Source: Ampullaceana balthica (taxonomy: Eukaryota > Mollusca > Gastropoda > Lymnaeidae). From it: DNA of 64,000 nt. Below are positions 47,801-61,100 of the stretch, piece after piece. A model generated the notes under the pieces. It saw only the letters and a program-made list of their open reading frames with translations. It ran no database searches and was not told the origin of the DNA. A program made the translations under genes and the position numbers. The number at the start of each line of letters is the position of its first letter. Within the stretch, counting starts at the first letter, position 1. The stretch spans positions 766,948 through 830,947 of the forward strand of contig CALYLW010000056.1 of the NCBI GenBank assembly GCA_944989445.1, given 5' to 3'.

Positions 47801-50800
47801 TTAGATAATTTATCCAAATATAAAAATAAAAAACCTGATTCAAATGACAGCATGTTTCTTTCAGGGCCTGCAACTGAATGACGTCTGCTGGATGAGACAG
47901 ATTGAGCTCTGGGAGAGCCACCCCACAGCGGGCAAGTAGTGAGTGAAACAGTCGACTCACATCACTTCCTCCATACTCCATTGTAACCCTATTTAAATCA
48001 ATTAATTATAAAGATGAGATCAACAATAGTTACAATCATTCAGCTTTAAATCAGATCTAAATCAATTTGTTCTTGTAAAACAAAAAATTGAGTCCAGGAA
48101 ATGACTTAAGCCAAATCCAAAGTCTACATTTCAAAACAAAAGGATTTATCGTGTCTCACCAGAATAGTAATATATTATTTAAAAACTGGATTGTGATGAT
48201 TTTAACTCTATTGCAATTCATTAAATGTGGCTATAAGAGACAGTAAGGATGTCACAGAATCTGTAAACTAGACAGAGACTTTCATTCAACATGACGGTGA
48301 CAGACCTGCAAGCTCTGTGAGAAATCCCATCTTCCACACAGCTCACACTTGTCTTCTGGTCTCCAACATCCACCACACAGGCTACAGTAATACCAGAACC
48401 ATAAGTTGCACAGACAGATTCCTGGACAAAACAAAAAGAATTTTAAAGGACAGCAGCTTGCATACTTAAATTAGTGAGTAAATACCTTGTGGCAAATTTT
48501 CTCTCTGTTTTGGTTAGTTATTCCTAATAAAAGGTCAGAGCGTGGAGGGACATTGCCTGTCTTTCAACAAAAATGTGTGAATGGCTTTATCTCTATTGAC
48601 TTGCCAAGAGAGGAAAATAATTTACCTGATGAACTATGGCTGCTCCAAAACCCAGTGTATTCAATAGAAGATTGACTAAAGCCTTTACATGTTTTTGTAC
48701 ATATACATCTGGAATCAACAGGACTGCTCTGTAATGCTTGGATATTTAACAAAAATAAAAGCATATGAAGGTGGCATTATTATTTCACAAATTTATTTTT
48801 AAGTGTACAAGAGGCTTAATTTTTTAATTTAAAAAAAAATACCAAAAATAATTATTTCTCTCATAGTAAAAGATAAATAATTAAAATTTCAATGAACTTA
48901 AAAAAATAAAAATATTTGTTAAATTAATTATAATGATATGCCCATTAAAAGATTCACAAATTAAAAGTCAAACCTTCAAATCCTTGATTGGAATTTCCAG
49001 ATGTTCCTGTAAAACATGGCTCCAAATTGTTTCTAAATCAGCTAAAATGGATGTTAGTGAGCCTCCTGGTCCGTCATGTACATTAAGACGACCTCGTCTC
49101 ATTGGCCAACTGAGGCGATAGTTTTCTTTATGAGGTATATACAAAGCCTAAAAATTAAAATCAATTTGAAAAATTTTAAAGGTAGGAAAATTTAAAGTGA
49201 GATAAATTAATTGGAATTTTTAAAGTTAAATATAAACATTCAGTTAAAAAACAACCTATCCAAAGGAAAAAAAGTTTTCTTTTACAAACACATTATCTTT
49301 TGATGCTATTAAAATTGCAAAACTGAAGAAAAAAAAACAAACAAAAAAACACCTCTTCTCCAACAAAATATGGGGGCTTTTTTTCTGTATCTGTCCAAGA
49401 GGGTGTGTCGGTTGATTCTATTTTTTCCGGGGGAACTTGTGAATTAAATGCCATTAGCTGGGAAAAAAACATGTTATTCAACAGCTCATTTTTTATTTGA
49501 ATTTTGGGTAATTTCTGATGTTATAAAAATAAAATTTTAAAGCTAAAAATATATAATTTAAAGGCCATATATTATAAAGATAATCACAGCTACTCTTTGG
49601 TTTCTGTAAAATTGAAATAAAACTTTCCAATATCATAATTGCTGATAATTTATTTCATAAACTATTTGAAGTTGTAAACTATTATGACTTTGCAAAATAA
49701 TAAAATATTTTGTTGGCTCACCAGAAAATGTTTGAACATCAGAATCCAATTATTGAATTATATCATTGGTATCATCTTATCTCATATGACCATATATTTC
49801 TCATCAATTTCATTCTTTATATGACAAATATTAATTCAGTTAAAATCCATTTTGTCATGACATACTTATTGAAAGCCACTATAATATCAATAAACTAAAG
49901 CTTACCTGCCTGGGTAAAGTCATTTGTCTGTACTCTCCAGCTCGTGTTGATCGTGATAATAATAATTCTTCAATAGACGTTAGACCTGCTCTGATTTGTT
50001 GGCCTGCCTCTGGGTGCTGAGAAAAATACAATCTATTAAGATATGATTTGCATTAAACTAGAAATATAATCAAAAGTAAACTTTTTGTTTTGTTTAGTAA
50101 GCAGCATGAAATTTCATTTGAATTTTAATTAAAAAAATATTCATATCATGTTTATTTAAATATATTATTTAATAATTAATTTTTAAATTCACTTTAAACT
50201 TTTATGTGTGGCAATATATAATTTAACTTAAAACAAGATTTTTCATTTATATTTATTTTTTCCCCCCTTATTATGCAATGTTTTTTTTAAAGTCACATTG
50301 GGTAAAAGGATGTATTATTCCATAAAAAACTAGCATTTAAGTGATATGCAACTCTTTCAGGCTCACATTACATTCTGGACGTAAAAGCATATAATCATCT
50401 GGCAGCTTATTAGCTGGATTAGGGCATCTTCTTGCAATGCAGTGTGGTACTGTAATTGGGAAAGCATCAGCTGCTCGACCAACTCTTAAATTTACAGATC
50501 CGGGCTGTATGACAATAATGGTTTGAGCCTGGACAGGAGTTTGCTAGAAAATAGGCATTAAAAAAATAAGGCATTGAGGTCAAATTCTTTAAAAAATAAT
50601 AAAATCTAAGCTTTGAGATGAAACCTTATGGTCAGACAAACATAGTCGTACAGTTAATTTAACTTTTTTGGAGTTCCTATTTCAGGCAAGCTGAGCCCAG
50701 TTTCAATAAGGTTTCCCAGTGAGCGATATTTTAAAATGCACAATAAATTTTACAAATTATTTTAAAATATGCATAAAATCTCAATATGGTGAAACTATAA

Positions 50801-52386
50801 CTAATATATGGTTACTTTTAACCTGAATTATGCTTCAAAGCCTCGGTCCAGTTTGAGTGTGAGGGAGGCAAGGAAATCATTGTTTTCTGCCATTACTAAG
50901 TGAGCCTCTCAATCTACCCATTACATTGGCTTTTTTTTTCTTTATGGCGAGTTCAATTAAAAATTTTCTGTTGACTCCAAATAGCACAAGAACTTACAAA
51001 TAATCTACTATCTGAGTGTTGGATAATGATAAATCTTGATGTTCAAGTCATTAACGCTATTGAAATTGTTATATTGGGGATGGCTCCTAGATTTTCTGTG
51101 GCTTAGAAAGAGTGAGTAGACACTGTTTACTTGTTTAACTACCCAACTGACTTATTATTATTTTACAGGAGTGCATAGAAACATGTATTCTTCCAGGCTC
51201 ACATATTGTATTTGATGGATAGGTTACTTTTTCTATTTTTGCAATGACCAGATTTCACAAAGAATCTAAAAACACCCTGTTGCTTTAACTCTTAATGATC
51301 CATAATCAGCTGTTTCCCACACCCAGAATGTTCAAAATATGTGGATGCTCAAAAAGTGCAAACAGAAAAAAACAGTTTGGCTCATTAAATTTAATTAAAT
51401 ATTTTTCATTTTGGAACATTTTGTCTTTCATTATTTTATTGACAATGCCATAAAAACAAAACCATTTATTTGGATCAATAAAAAGATTTTATATAATGAA
51501 TTATATAATAAATAGAAGAAAAACCACTTCAATATTCAATTGCACTTCAAACCAGGACAAAAAATTATGTGAATAATCAATGGTCAATTGCAAAATAGAG
51601 ATCTTATCTTATCTTATCTGTTTACAGACGCTCCTTCTATACAGAAGATTATTGCGTCCTACGCTTATCTATGGTTTGTGTTTAGTCCTGCATTTTTATT
51701 AGAGATTTAAATGTTGATAAAGTGTTGGTTTTCCTGGATTCTTCAGGCAACCCATTCCACGCCCGAATTCCGGACGGGAAGAAGGAAAACTTGTATGTGT
51801 TTGTTCTTGCATACGGAATAAGAAAGGTGTTTTTATCCTTATGTCTATCTGAGGGTTGTATTAAGTTATCTTTGTGTTGTATTTCTAAATTAGAATTAAT
51901 TGCTTTATGTATGATTACTACTTTGCTCTTGGTTCTTCTATCCTCTAGTGCTTCAAGGTTTAATGATTTAACTAATGGTGTTATTCTTGTCAGTTTTGAA
52001 TATTCTCCAGTAATGAATCTGGCAGCTCTTTTTTGAATTTGTTCTACTAGTTTATCAATGTTTTCTTTGGTGGATGGGTCCCATACAGAAGATGCATATT
52101 CTAGTACAGGTCTCACCAAAGTGAGGTAGCATTTTAGTTTTATATCTCTATTACATTTGTTAAAGTTAAAGTTTCTTTTTATAAAGCCTAAGGTTTTGTT
52201 TGATTTTTTAATAACTTCATTGACATGGGGATTCCATGATAGTTTCTCATTTATTAAGACTCCTAAAATTAGCTGGTATTTTGATTAAAGGTATTTATAC
52301 AATCTAAATTTGAAGTAAACGCTCACATCAGTAGCTGGTTCAGGGGTCACTGGAAATAATGGCTTTTTAGCAACGGTTGGAGGCAT
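35843..52386 (-). CDS. ACTR8: Actin-related protein 8 (INO80 chromatin-remodelling complex), 13 exons
   Basis: Minus-strand exons: 52386-52327, 50543-50367, 50016-49906, 49457-49353, 49147-48974, 48736-48626, 48421-48306, 47988-47835, 43776-43543, 41647-41503, 36767-36654, 36402-36239, 35986-35843. Phases are continuous and give about 602 residues (human 624). Actin-fold landmarks include IVIQPGSVNLRVGRA, PYFVGEEALYIP, WPMRRGRLNVH then GPGGSLTSILADLETIWSHV, CVVDVGDQKTSVSCVEDG, YGGSDVSRLFHSLL, LMGIDEAIGHSIEKC, ILVVGGGMQFEGA and the C-terminus RQREWKQFSVRMLRERAPFIW-like block. An acidic Ser/Asp-rich insert (exons 10-11) is normal for ARP8. ARP8 is nuclear, binds nucleosomes and supports INO80. 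Introns are swollen by transposons, but no exon is broken. Confidence 0.95.
37890..40336. repeat. 66-bp tandem repeat, about 37 copies, in an ACTR8 intron
   Basis: The unit starts CTTTTTGTTTTAATACAATA and includes GCCCTCTAGCCAATGCTATT and GACATCCATCTTCTAAT. Copies differ mainly at one position (GCCCTCTAG, GCCTTCTAG or GCCCTATAG), with a few single-base indels, so the array is young or homogenised. Every unit contains a T-rich tract. No long open frame crosses it. Confidence 0.95.
40396..40864. mobile_element. MITE-like element with AGTCGGACCTCGCTAAGTCG ends
   Basis: The left end AGTCGGACCTCGCTAAGTCG is mirrored by CGACTTAGAGAGGTCCAACT on the right. The ends resemble those of Tigger/pogo-type elements. 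A partial copy with the same right end (CGACTTAGAGAGATCTGACT) lies at 37800-37822, on the other side of the satellite. Confidence 0.6.
41010..41490 (-). mobile_element. CR1/L2-like LINE 3' fragment beside ACTR8 exon 10
   Basis: Across frameshifts the minus strand reads PSYLTESL, then ADTHILSVPKTRTKTCGEMS, then CAPKQLNSLPLHL and TTKAFETALKTQ. This is the C-terminal tail of CR1/L2-type reverse transcriptases. A 3' end with CACTATATAAATT and an ATT-rich tail lies near 41010-41040. The coding remnant runs close to the exon-10 donor at 41502. Confidence 0.75.
42555..43100. repeat. Repeat element containing a (CAA)n tract
   Basis: It starts TACTAGTAACAAAGCCCGCC and ends CTTTTATTATATAGGAGGAT. Similar ends occur at 20815 (ACTAGCTGACCCGCGG) and 52625-53000. 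An imperfect CAA/CAACAG run covers about 42690-42825 and produces polyQ/polyT-type open frames that are not genes. It sits in ACTR8 intron 9. Confidence 0.55.
44898..47410 (-). mobile_element. hAT transposon with 8-bp target duplications
   Basis: The ends CAGTGGTTCCTAACC and GGTTAGGAACCCCTG are inverted repeats, and TACTAACT flanks both sides (44890-44897 and 47411-47418). CATGCACCCCTT-type words occur near both ends. The 2.5-kb element holds a decayed transposase gene on the minus strand and sits in ACTR8 intron 8. Confidence 0.92.
45043..46780 (-). pseudogene. BED-finger hAT transposase (ZBED5/Buster-like), frameshifted
   Basis: In order on the minus strand: a BED-type zinc finger (KPQCFLCGKILC then LREHLEKVHPSK, about 46780-46665); SFKVAYVIAKNKKP; the RNase H-like start KLDESTDVAQCSQILVFLGY (about 46320); TEVRWLSRGRILSRL (about 45860); and a C-terminal hAT dimerisation region ending GFSTPLTIKTKERNNLNAED (about 45140). 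The blocks lie in three different frames (46497-46718, 46064-46357, 45043-46005), so at least two frameshifts plus stops inactivate it. The last block alone is a 320-codon open frame. Similar sequences have been domesticated in vertebrates (ZBED5), but nothing here suggests that. Confidence 0.9.
51601..52290 (-). mobile_element. 5'-truncated Jockey/CR1-like LINE with (GATAA)n tail
   Basis: The minus strand is open for most of its length: KLSWNPHVNEVIKKSNKTLG, then RPVLEYASSVWDPSTKENID, IQKRAARFITGEY, PSGIRAWNGLPEE and TFKSLIKMQ. This is the C-terminal region of a LINE reverse transcriptase. The 3' end GACGCAATAATCTTCTGTAT plus AGAAGGAGCGTCTGT and (GATAA)n follows. The long intact frame (145 codons) points to a fairly young insertion. 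It lies in ACTR8 intron 1. Confidence 0.9.
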
Positions 52387-52624
52387 TTTTACCAGTTATA
52401 ATCAATTGAACCTTTGAGAAAAAGAAAGCGGAAGCCATAAAACGTAACAAACTTTTGTGCTCTTATGCAATAATAGTTTCGCACTTGACTTTTTTCTTAT
52501 CTTGGTACAAAATATATTTTTTAACGGCTTACTTTTAAAACGTTTTCTGTGCACTCCTTTCTAACAGTTCATTATGTAACTTTTATTTAAGTACCAATTA
52601 ACTATATATGTACATATATAATCT

Positions 52625-53010
52625 TTATTATTATATAATAAAAATGATTTTATGTCTGTTTGTCCTTTAAGCCTTGCTTGTAGCCTACTAGCCTTTAATA
52701 TGCTACATCCGATCGACATGAAACGGGGCCCTAAATGTCGGTGCTATTGTGCTATTTCAATATTATTTGATTTATTCGATTGCCATGAAACTTTTGGAAA
52801 TTGAAGAGTACACACCCGCGAACGTTTAAGCCATACGTTTAAAACAAGTAATAAAAACTCGAATGAGTATTTAAACGCAATTTCATGGGAGATTGCGTTA
52901 AAAAGAAAATTTTACTCTTTAGTTATTTGAATTTCCTTTCTTCTGAGATAGCTTCAACGCATGACGGGTAAGCTAGTATATAATACTAGATATGACCCGC
53001 GGCATAGACT
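52625..53010. repeat. Interspersed repeat with ACTAG..GACCCGCGG ends
   Basis: The left part TTATATAATAAAAATGATTT and TGTCTGTTTGTCC and the junction GACGGGTAAGCTAGTATATA then TACTAGATATGACCCGCGGC resemble the outer ends of the foldback at 20815-21800 and the element at 42555. Two copies seem to abut near 52983. Confidence 0.5.
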
Positions 53011-53214
53011 TGCTCTTAGATAGTGTGAAGAACGGACACAAACAGCAGCACGAATAAATGAAAACAACGCGAGTGAACGTCGGGGGTATTGTTGGTTTCG
53101 AGACATGCGCACTGCGGTTGTTACCCGCCTTCCACCCACCCTGCAACACACTCGATTGTCAACCATAAACTGTGATTGGTCGACTCTAGCCCTAGCGAGG
53201 GTCATTCGTCATGC

Positions 53215-53750
53215 TTATATGCTTGCGTCTTGTGCTTGTCCTAATTTCTGGTGAATTATATCTATAGATAAATTATTACACCTAGAAACACTAGAGGAGA
53301 GCATAAAAAAGAGCAAATTATAAATAATACATAAGGCAATTAATTTTAACTTGGAAATACAACACAAAGATAATCTTATACAGCCCTCAGATTGGCATAT
53401 GGACAAAAAGCTGTTCTTATTCCATGTGCAAGAACAAACCCATAACAATGCTCGTCCTTTCAGCCTGGAATTGGTTGTCTAATATAACCAGGATAAACAG
53501 CGCACTACCAAGTCCTTCAAGACTGCACTTAATACACATCGTTTCAAAATGTATTTACTAAATTAATGAAAAAACATTTCTTTTAATGATTAACATGGCT
53601 TATGTGTAACGTACTGTCATTTATGTTGTTATTACGATATGAATGGTTATTTAATTATTATATGTATGTTATTATCTCCATGTAAAGTGCCGTGAGCCCG
53701 GTTCTTTGTTGGGATACAGCACTATATAAATTATCAATTTATTTATCAAC
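53215..53750 (+). mobile_element. Decayed LINE fragment
   Basis: The plus strand carries IIHKAINFNLEIQHKDNLIQ then PSDWHMDKK, a diverged copy of the minus-strand peptide at 51682-52119 (VIIHKAINSNLEIQHKDNLI). KSFKTALNTHRFKMYLLN follows, then a 3' end GTGAGCCCGGTTCTTTGTTG and ACTATATAAATTATCAA. Stops break the frame. The 3' end differs from that of the 51601 copy. Confidence 0.8.
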
Positions 53751-55110
53751 ATTTAAAACTTAAAACTCTATTTAACTCAAGCCATTATTTTAAGCAGTCA
53801 GCGAGTCACAGCTGAAAAAAAATTGTGTTATGAACTGTCAAAGAGTGTATACCATGGACCGCAATGGCCACCAATTTGAATAATTTCGATACTTGGCTGG
53901 TTTCTACATTTGTTCACAGTATTTTGATTTATGAAACTTTACTGTATTGTAGTAAATGTTGATGTTTTAGTTATCTAAAGAGTGTATACAAATTTTTGGG
54001 ACACCCTATATACTTAATACATTTATTTGCTTGGATTATGGCTTAACTCATGAGTTTTAATTTTTAAAAATTAAATAAGAGTATTGTCTCTCTAACTTGG
54101 CTGAAGAGAGTAATCATGTTTTAAGCATTACAATTTTTGGCTAGTTTACTTGACCAAAACTAAAACTATAGAAACATTATCAGATGAAGAGTTTCTTGAA
54201 GTGTCAGTGCAACTGTTTTACTACAGATTCTGAAACTTTATAACAAACTGGTGCTTAATCTTGGTAGTTAGCTGTGAGATCAATTTTCTGGATTGCCAAT
54301 ATTAGAATGTGATACAACTTTCTCTCATATAACAAAAGCAAACTAATTGGGTTTATTTGAAAGCATATTTAATATCATATAAGTGGGTGAGACTGCAATC
54401 AGGCATACACTTTTTATATTATATTTAATATATTCTTTACAACATCAGACATGTAGAATACATTTATTTTAATTTGGGGAAATTTGAGAAATGTCTGTTT
54501 CAAGAATCTATTAGCTTATACCAGTAATTGGTCTAATGCATGTCAATTTCTCAGTTTTTACTTTACAACAACTTTGCTTCTGATAGTTAACATTTATTGA
54601 TTTTTGTATATAAAAATTATTTATTGAAATTTTGTAACCAATAAAACCTTTTTAAAAAGACAAAATTTCATTTTTAAAGGAACAAAATTAACAAAAACAT
54701 ATTTTTAAAGTATTTTATTTCAATTCATTCATAACCAATCTGTAATAACAAACCAAATTAACATTCATTTCATCAATAAAAAAAATCAAAGGTAGATCTA
54801 TTAGGAACCATACTCTTCTTTCTGGGATTTTATTTTTGTAGAAATATATTATTTTTTGAAGTTTTTCACTGAGCTGTTTAAATAGCTAGAACATAGAAAA
54901 CTTCTTTTGTACAATCTAGAATTGAAAAAACAAAAATGTCATTATTTAAATTAATGTTACAAACATTTTTGGACGCTAAAAATTTAAAAATTAGAATAAA
55001 TAGTATGACATATGAGAACGAGGTGTTTTTTGCATCATTACTTTTAATTATTTCCAAAAAGATTGTGTTTTCCATGATGTGTAAATTGCTCACCACTGAT
55101 ACATAAAAAT
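53751..55110. other. Region between ACTR8 start and CABIN1 stop
   Basis: It is AT-rich. It should contain the CABIN1 3' UTR (minus strand), in which TTTATT motifs at about 54715 and 54830 could be AATAAA signals. The ACTR8 promoter would lie nearer 52400-52600. No gene is recognisable. Confidence 0.35.
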
Positions 55111-58100
55111 TCAATCAGATTCAATGATAATAACATCATCATCTGAATGAACAGTAACAGTGAATGGCAGAGTGGAGACAGAAGAGTTGCCTTCTGAGTT
55201 TCTCTGAGTGAGTTTGTCTTTTTTAGGAAAGAGTGTTTTCTCAGCCCCTGCTGCACTGTTTAAATTTCCCTTTGTTTTGTAAGTGGTAAAGACATTATCT
55301 TCTTCTGCTGGGCCTTGGATTGCAGATTCAGTTTGCAAGGTCCTTGATCTTTCTTTAGATGATGCCTTTTCAAGCTCTAATGCAGAACGTTGCATTACAC
55401 TTGTAGGTGATGTGTCTTGGGAAGATTTTACTTTATCACAATCAAGTTGATTTAGGTCCTCTTTGGATTGGTCACTGACAGACTTTTCACAAACTTTGTC
55501 TGATGCTGGAGAGACATCTTGTTGATCTGATGCTGGCTTGTCTGCACTTGGCCCATCAGTGTCCATTGATTCTATTTGTCTTTCTTGGCTGACTGAGATA
55601 CCTGGAGTTCAAGTTAATTTAAAAGTATAAAATAAATGATTAGTCCTTAAATATATTTAGTAAAACTTTTTATAAATAATAAAAATACAAATGGAAGACT
55701 TTTTAAAGCCAGACTTTTAGTCTGCAATCAACTTAAGAGCTTTTTCTGCTAATTCAACTCAAAAATAGTTTTGAATAAAACCTATACATTATTTAAATTC
55801 TAAGGATGTAAACTAAAGAGATTTGAAACCTAAACACAGAACCATTCAGTCATTACACTAAATTTAACTTAAGAAATCATTTAACTAAATCCACAGTATA
55901 AAAACCTGTATTAAAAAATTTTTTAACTTAAAAAAAAATGTTTTCGCTAGAGTTTAACTAACTACCCTCATATTAGAAGACCATGACATGTTTATCAGAA
56001 ACACGTGTGTTCAGTTTAGGTCACGAAATTAAAACTCACAAATACCGTGACAGACTGTTTTGCTAGGGAAGTGATGGCAACAGTTAATAAGTTTTTAAAA
56101 AAGTTGTTAGCCCATGTAGATTGAGTTCTGAATGTTAGCCCATGTAGATTGAGTTCTGAATGTTAGCCCATGTAGATTGTTCTGAATGTTAGCCCATGTA
56201 GATTGTTCTGAATGTTAGCCCATGTAGATTGAGTTCTGAATGTGAATTCAATCATAAAGTAGGTTGTTCAAGCACAACTATTTTTGTTTTGGTTTAAATA
56301 TTAAAATAATTGCACAATATTTTTCTCAAATATTTATGGTCATCTCACCTCTGTGCTTAACCTAATAACCTCTCTCTAGCTAATCATGAAGTGGGTTTAA
56401 TTTAGCTCACAAGACAAACAGTTTAGAATGTTCAAGGCATGTCTGGAACTAAAAATGTATTTATTGAAAGATAAATAGTCATATTCTGGTAATATTTAAC
56501 AATTTAAATTTTAATAAAATAAATTACCAAGTTGATTATTGGTTGATCCGTGGTTTGCGCTTCTGACTGATTTCACAGTTCCTGGCTTGTCTAAATAGGC
56601 TAAGGGTTCTGTTTCCATTCTATCATCAAGTCTTCTGACTGATTTCACAGTTCCTGGCTTGTCTAAATAGGCTAAGGGTTCTGTTTCCATTCTATCATCA
56701 AGTCTTCTGACTGATTTCACAGTTCCTGGCTTGTCTAAATAGGCTAAGGGTTCTGTTTCCATTCTATCATCAAGTCTAGTTAGTTCTACCATTGCCTGGC
56801 CTTGGGCAATAGACCTTTCTAAAGACATGATTGGAGCTCCCAGGCCAGGCTTTCCTTTATCCAACATAGACTTTCCTTGATTTGGATTGCTAACCTGGGT
56901 TATGGAATAGAAAGTATCAAACTTTAATTGTTTTGGAAAACATAAAATATTTTTTTTAAGAATAAAAAGAAAGAAATTCAGGTAAAATATGTTTAATGAG
57001 ATGAGATTTAATGCTTAAAATGAAAAATTGGTTTAAAATAACATTAATGAATTTTATATTACAGTTTCTGTCACTACATCAGAAATGTGGCATATTGTCA
57101 AAATTATGAGCAGTTATCGAGTTATTAATTGAACGGGGAAATGAATAATACCCAGGACACCATCAGACAATTTGATGCCAAAAAAGACAATGCACAAAAT
57201 TTCAGAATATTTTCTAAGAAATCGATATAAAAAATTATTTATTTAATATTTATAAAAAACTGTTATTTAAATTTTTTATTACTATTTATATCAGTTTCAA
57301 TATTTTATTAATGAAATGCATCCGAACATACACATGTGAAAACTTAATAGTGTATCTAGTATGTAATATAATGCCCTCTAAAAATGTAAGTTTGGTGAGT
57401 ATGCATTTTTAAAGCATCATTTAGCACAAAATCTTTGAACACAAATAAGCTCTGCATTGCCAAAATAACAAAATATTTAATTTAAGGACCTTTTATGTCT
57501 CAAATGAATAGCTACCATACAAGGAAAGAACTGCTCTCAATTAAATAATCATGAGAAAAACAAAATTATGGGTCAATGTCCCCTTAAAGACAGTCTTGTC
57601 AATAAACTTACTGGGGTAGGAGCTTTGGTCAGATTAGTCTGACAGTATATAATGGCTTGGTCCTCAGTTAAACGATTGATATCAGTCTGAAAGGCAAAGA
57701 ATTTAAAGTTGTGGATAAATACTTTTTTTTAAAAATATCTTTTTTTTGACATGCTTAATCCCAGTCTAGTGACGACTCATCTTTGAATTTCTTATTTCTC
57801 ATGTTGCTGAGAAACTGTTTCCTATAAAAATGTGAAAAATAGTCAAACACTGGTCACGAAATTTGACTAATGGTAAATATATTTTTGAATTTTTTAAATA
57901 GAAAACATTTATGCACTAAAAATTTGTTTTTAAACCATGTTAAATAAAAACTGAGAGAGAAGTCAATAATGATCAATAAACAATGAAAAATATGTCACCT
58001 TAAAATTCTTATGATAATTTAAAGAAATCATGTAAGTTTATAATTGCTCCTGACATAGTCCCATGGACTTACCCTGCCTTTCATCATTATTTTGAAAGCT

Positions 58101-61100
58101 CGATGGAGTGCAACAGTTGCTTTCCTCAGATGATCAGACCCTTTACCCAGCACCCACACTTGATACACAATGTTCAAATTTTCCTCCCTCTCAGTCTCTG
58201 TCCACTTGTCACTGGCATCCATTTTTCTTTCCACAACTTCAATACACTTGAGAAATGCTTCGTCAGCGAGCCCCGAACGCTCTGCATCCCTCAAATACTT
58301 CCTAAAATAAATAATTTTGTTAAAACAAAGCATCTTTAAGATAATATACAAAATTTTCTACATGATTTGCCCCCCTAAACTAAGCTTTACAAAAGAAATT
58401 CAAAGTCAAATAAGAGCCCTTCCTTAAATAAACATAGGGAAGGCCTCTTTTAAAAAAAAATGAATTAAATAAATCCCCACAGGGCTTTCTCATCACTTAA
58501 ATCCAATTGATAACAGCACTCACTTTCCTGCGTCTGGCGACTTTTTGAGTTGCCAGTGAACAGTCTTAAGCATCTCAATGTCTCCAAGTTCTGCTAAGAC
58601 TTTTAGCAGAAGTGCAACAGAACGGTGGACATGTGATGCAAAACAGCCAGATCGGTCGATATCATCTATTGGAATTTTCCACAGACCCTGATGCAATAAA
58701 TATATTAAATACAATGTAATAACTAAGTACACAAATGTAAATGATAACACAAGATTTTTCAGGATGAGATCGAGGTAGGTGTACACTATAACATTATTTT
58801 CAAATTTCAATACAGAATAAAAATATATTTTAAATATATTAATCCCAAAGATAGCTTCAATTTTCAAAATGACATATTCTTGTTGAAAAACTTGTCAAGA
58901 GGTCCATAACTGTTTAATCCAAGAAAGGTTTACCTGGAAAAAGTTACTTTGTTTCCTCTCTGTAAACAAACCAGGTGCTGGCATGTGGGTTTGGTCCTGC
59001 CAATCTTGACGGCCCAGCAATAGATCTCGGGCTCTACTCAGCTTCTACACAATTTGAAAAAGACCAACATCATGGCTTCGTATTGTTTTATGGTGGGAAA
59101 TTAATCAATTCAGGATTTAGAGTAAACATTTGGCTAACATTCTTTCTGTACGGCAATATATAATTATTTTAACTGACCTTAGAGAAGCAGTAAACATCAG
59201 CCAATCGGTACAGGGACTTGTAATGAGCACTGTATCTTTCTGCACACAGTTCAAGGCCCTGGATACACGTGTTGATGATATCAGCACGAAGTAGAAATGG
59301 GTCCTTGGGTACATCATCTGCAATGCCTATGGCAGCATCAGCTCGTGAGTTCTCGATTGTATTCTCGCCATTGTTTTTATCAGCAGTTTCTGTAATTTCT
59401 TTAGCTTCATCAACTTTTGACTCATGGTTTGTAGGATGGACTGAGTTGTTTTCGCAGCTGTCAGTTTCCATCATCACTAAAGATGAAGTTTCTCGAATGA
59501 TCATCATGTTTTTATCTCCATCAGATTGTGCTGCAACAAGGGACTTCTCTTTACTTTCACTTTCCCATTTCTCTTTCTCTTCAACTGTCTCTAATAACAT
59601 ACAGTTGTTTTCTCTAATGTCTTTTAAGCCTCCCTTTCCATTCACATGATCTTGTTGAGTTGATCCCTCTAAGTTATGTTCATTAACTTCCATTTTCAGT
59701 GTGCTGTCATTGTCAACATTTATAGCTGCTTCACTTCCCTCAATTGTGACTTTCCCTTGATCACTCAGGTACATGTTTGCTTTAGCTTCTATTTGATGAG
59801 ACTCAGGTAATTCCCCCAAGTCAGTTATATCACATGGATAGGTTGGATATTCCTCTGTGGAATGGGTTGGAGTAAAGCCTTCACTTTCCATCCGTACAAT
59901 ATCAGGGGTTCTTGCATTGTTATTATTTGTGGCAATAGAAATCACATCTACCATCCTTTCTCTAATGGAACTACTCTCACTGGCAATCAATGTATGGCTT
60001 ATGTCTGACACATTTATTGTCGGGTTTATTTCTGAGAAATTTAATGTCTGGATTATGACAGACTCCTTGTCTGTCTGGTTTATGTCTGACGCATTTATTG
60101 TCTGGTTTATGTCTGACACATTTATTGTCTGGTCTATGTCTGACACATTTATTGTCTGGTTTATGTCTGACACATTTATTGTCTGGTTTATGTCTGACTC
60201 CTTGTCTGTCTGGTTTATGTCTGACTCCTTGTCTCTCTGGTTTATGTCTGACTCCTTGTCTGTCTGGTTTATGTCTGACTCCTTGTCTGTCTGGTTTATG
60301 TCTGACTCCTTGTCTCTCTGGTTTATGTCTGACTCCTTGTCTGTCTGGTTTATGTCTGACGCATTTATTGTCTCACCTATGTCTGACAAATTTATTGTCT
60401 GGTTTATGTCTGACTCCTTGTCTGTCTGGTTTATGTCTGACTCCTTGTCTGTCTGGTTTGTGTCTGAGAAATTTAATGTCTGGTTTGTGTCTGAGAAATT
60501 TAATGTCTGGTCTGTGTCAGACACATTTAATGTTAGGTTTATGTTTGACTGATACTTGTCATCTAAAGCTTGGTGGCACACAACCATTAAAATTTCTTTA
60601 CTTCTACCTTCACCGGTATCAGAAATGATATCATCACAAGTTATTATCTCTCTACATTCTTCATTTGTATGAGCCTGGTCTGTGTTAGAACTTCCACATC
60701 TTAGTAGATCTGATTCCTTCTTTTGAACAGACGTAAGATCAGTTTTATTAGCAGCCATCAAAGGCTTGCATTCATCAACTTCCATTAATTCAATTTGAGG
60801 GGACTCTGAACTGCTTATGGATATTGGCTGATCTTGAGAAAGTGAACTTGTCTCAGAAACGTCAAGGTTTGGTGATAGGACAGGAATTTTGAAAAGGTTC
60901 TCAGAAATAATTATTTCTGATTGAGAACAATTTTTTTGTGGGTCAGATATTGTGTCTGTTGCAGTTTTATCAACTTCCATTATATCAAAATTTATGTCTT
61001 CATCTCTTATACGATTAGGCATCTCTGTACATGGGGTACTGACATGGCATGGGTTGGGGATGTGGATTGGTGTGGTGACAGGGGATACATTTGGGACATG

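Noticed and set aside
59857..60628. Plus-strand open frames of 231 and 176 codons over CABIN1
   Set aside because: They are shadows of the 27-bp coding minisatellite read on the minus strand, where the frame joins conserved CABIN1 exons.
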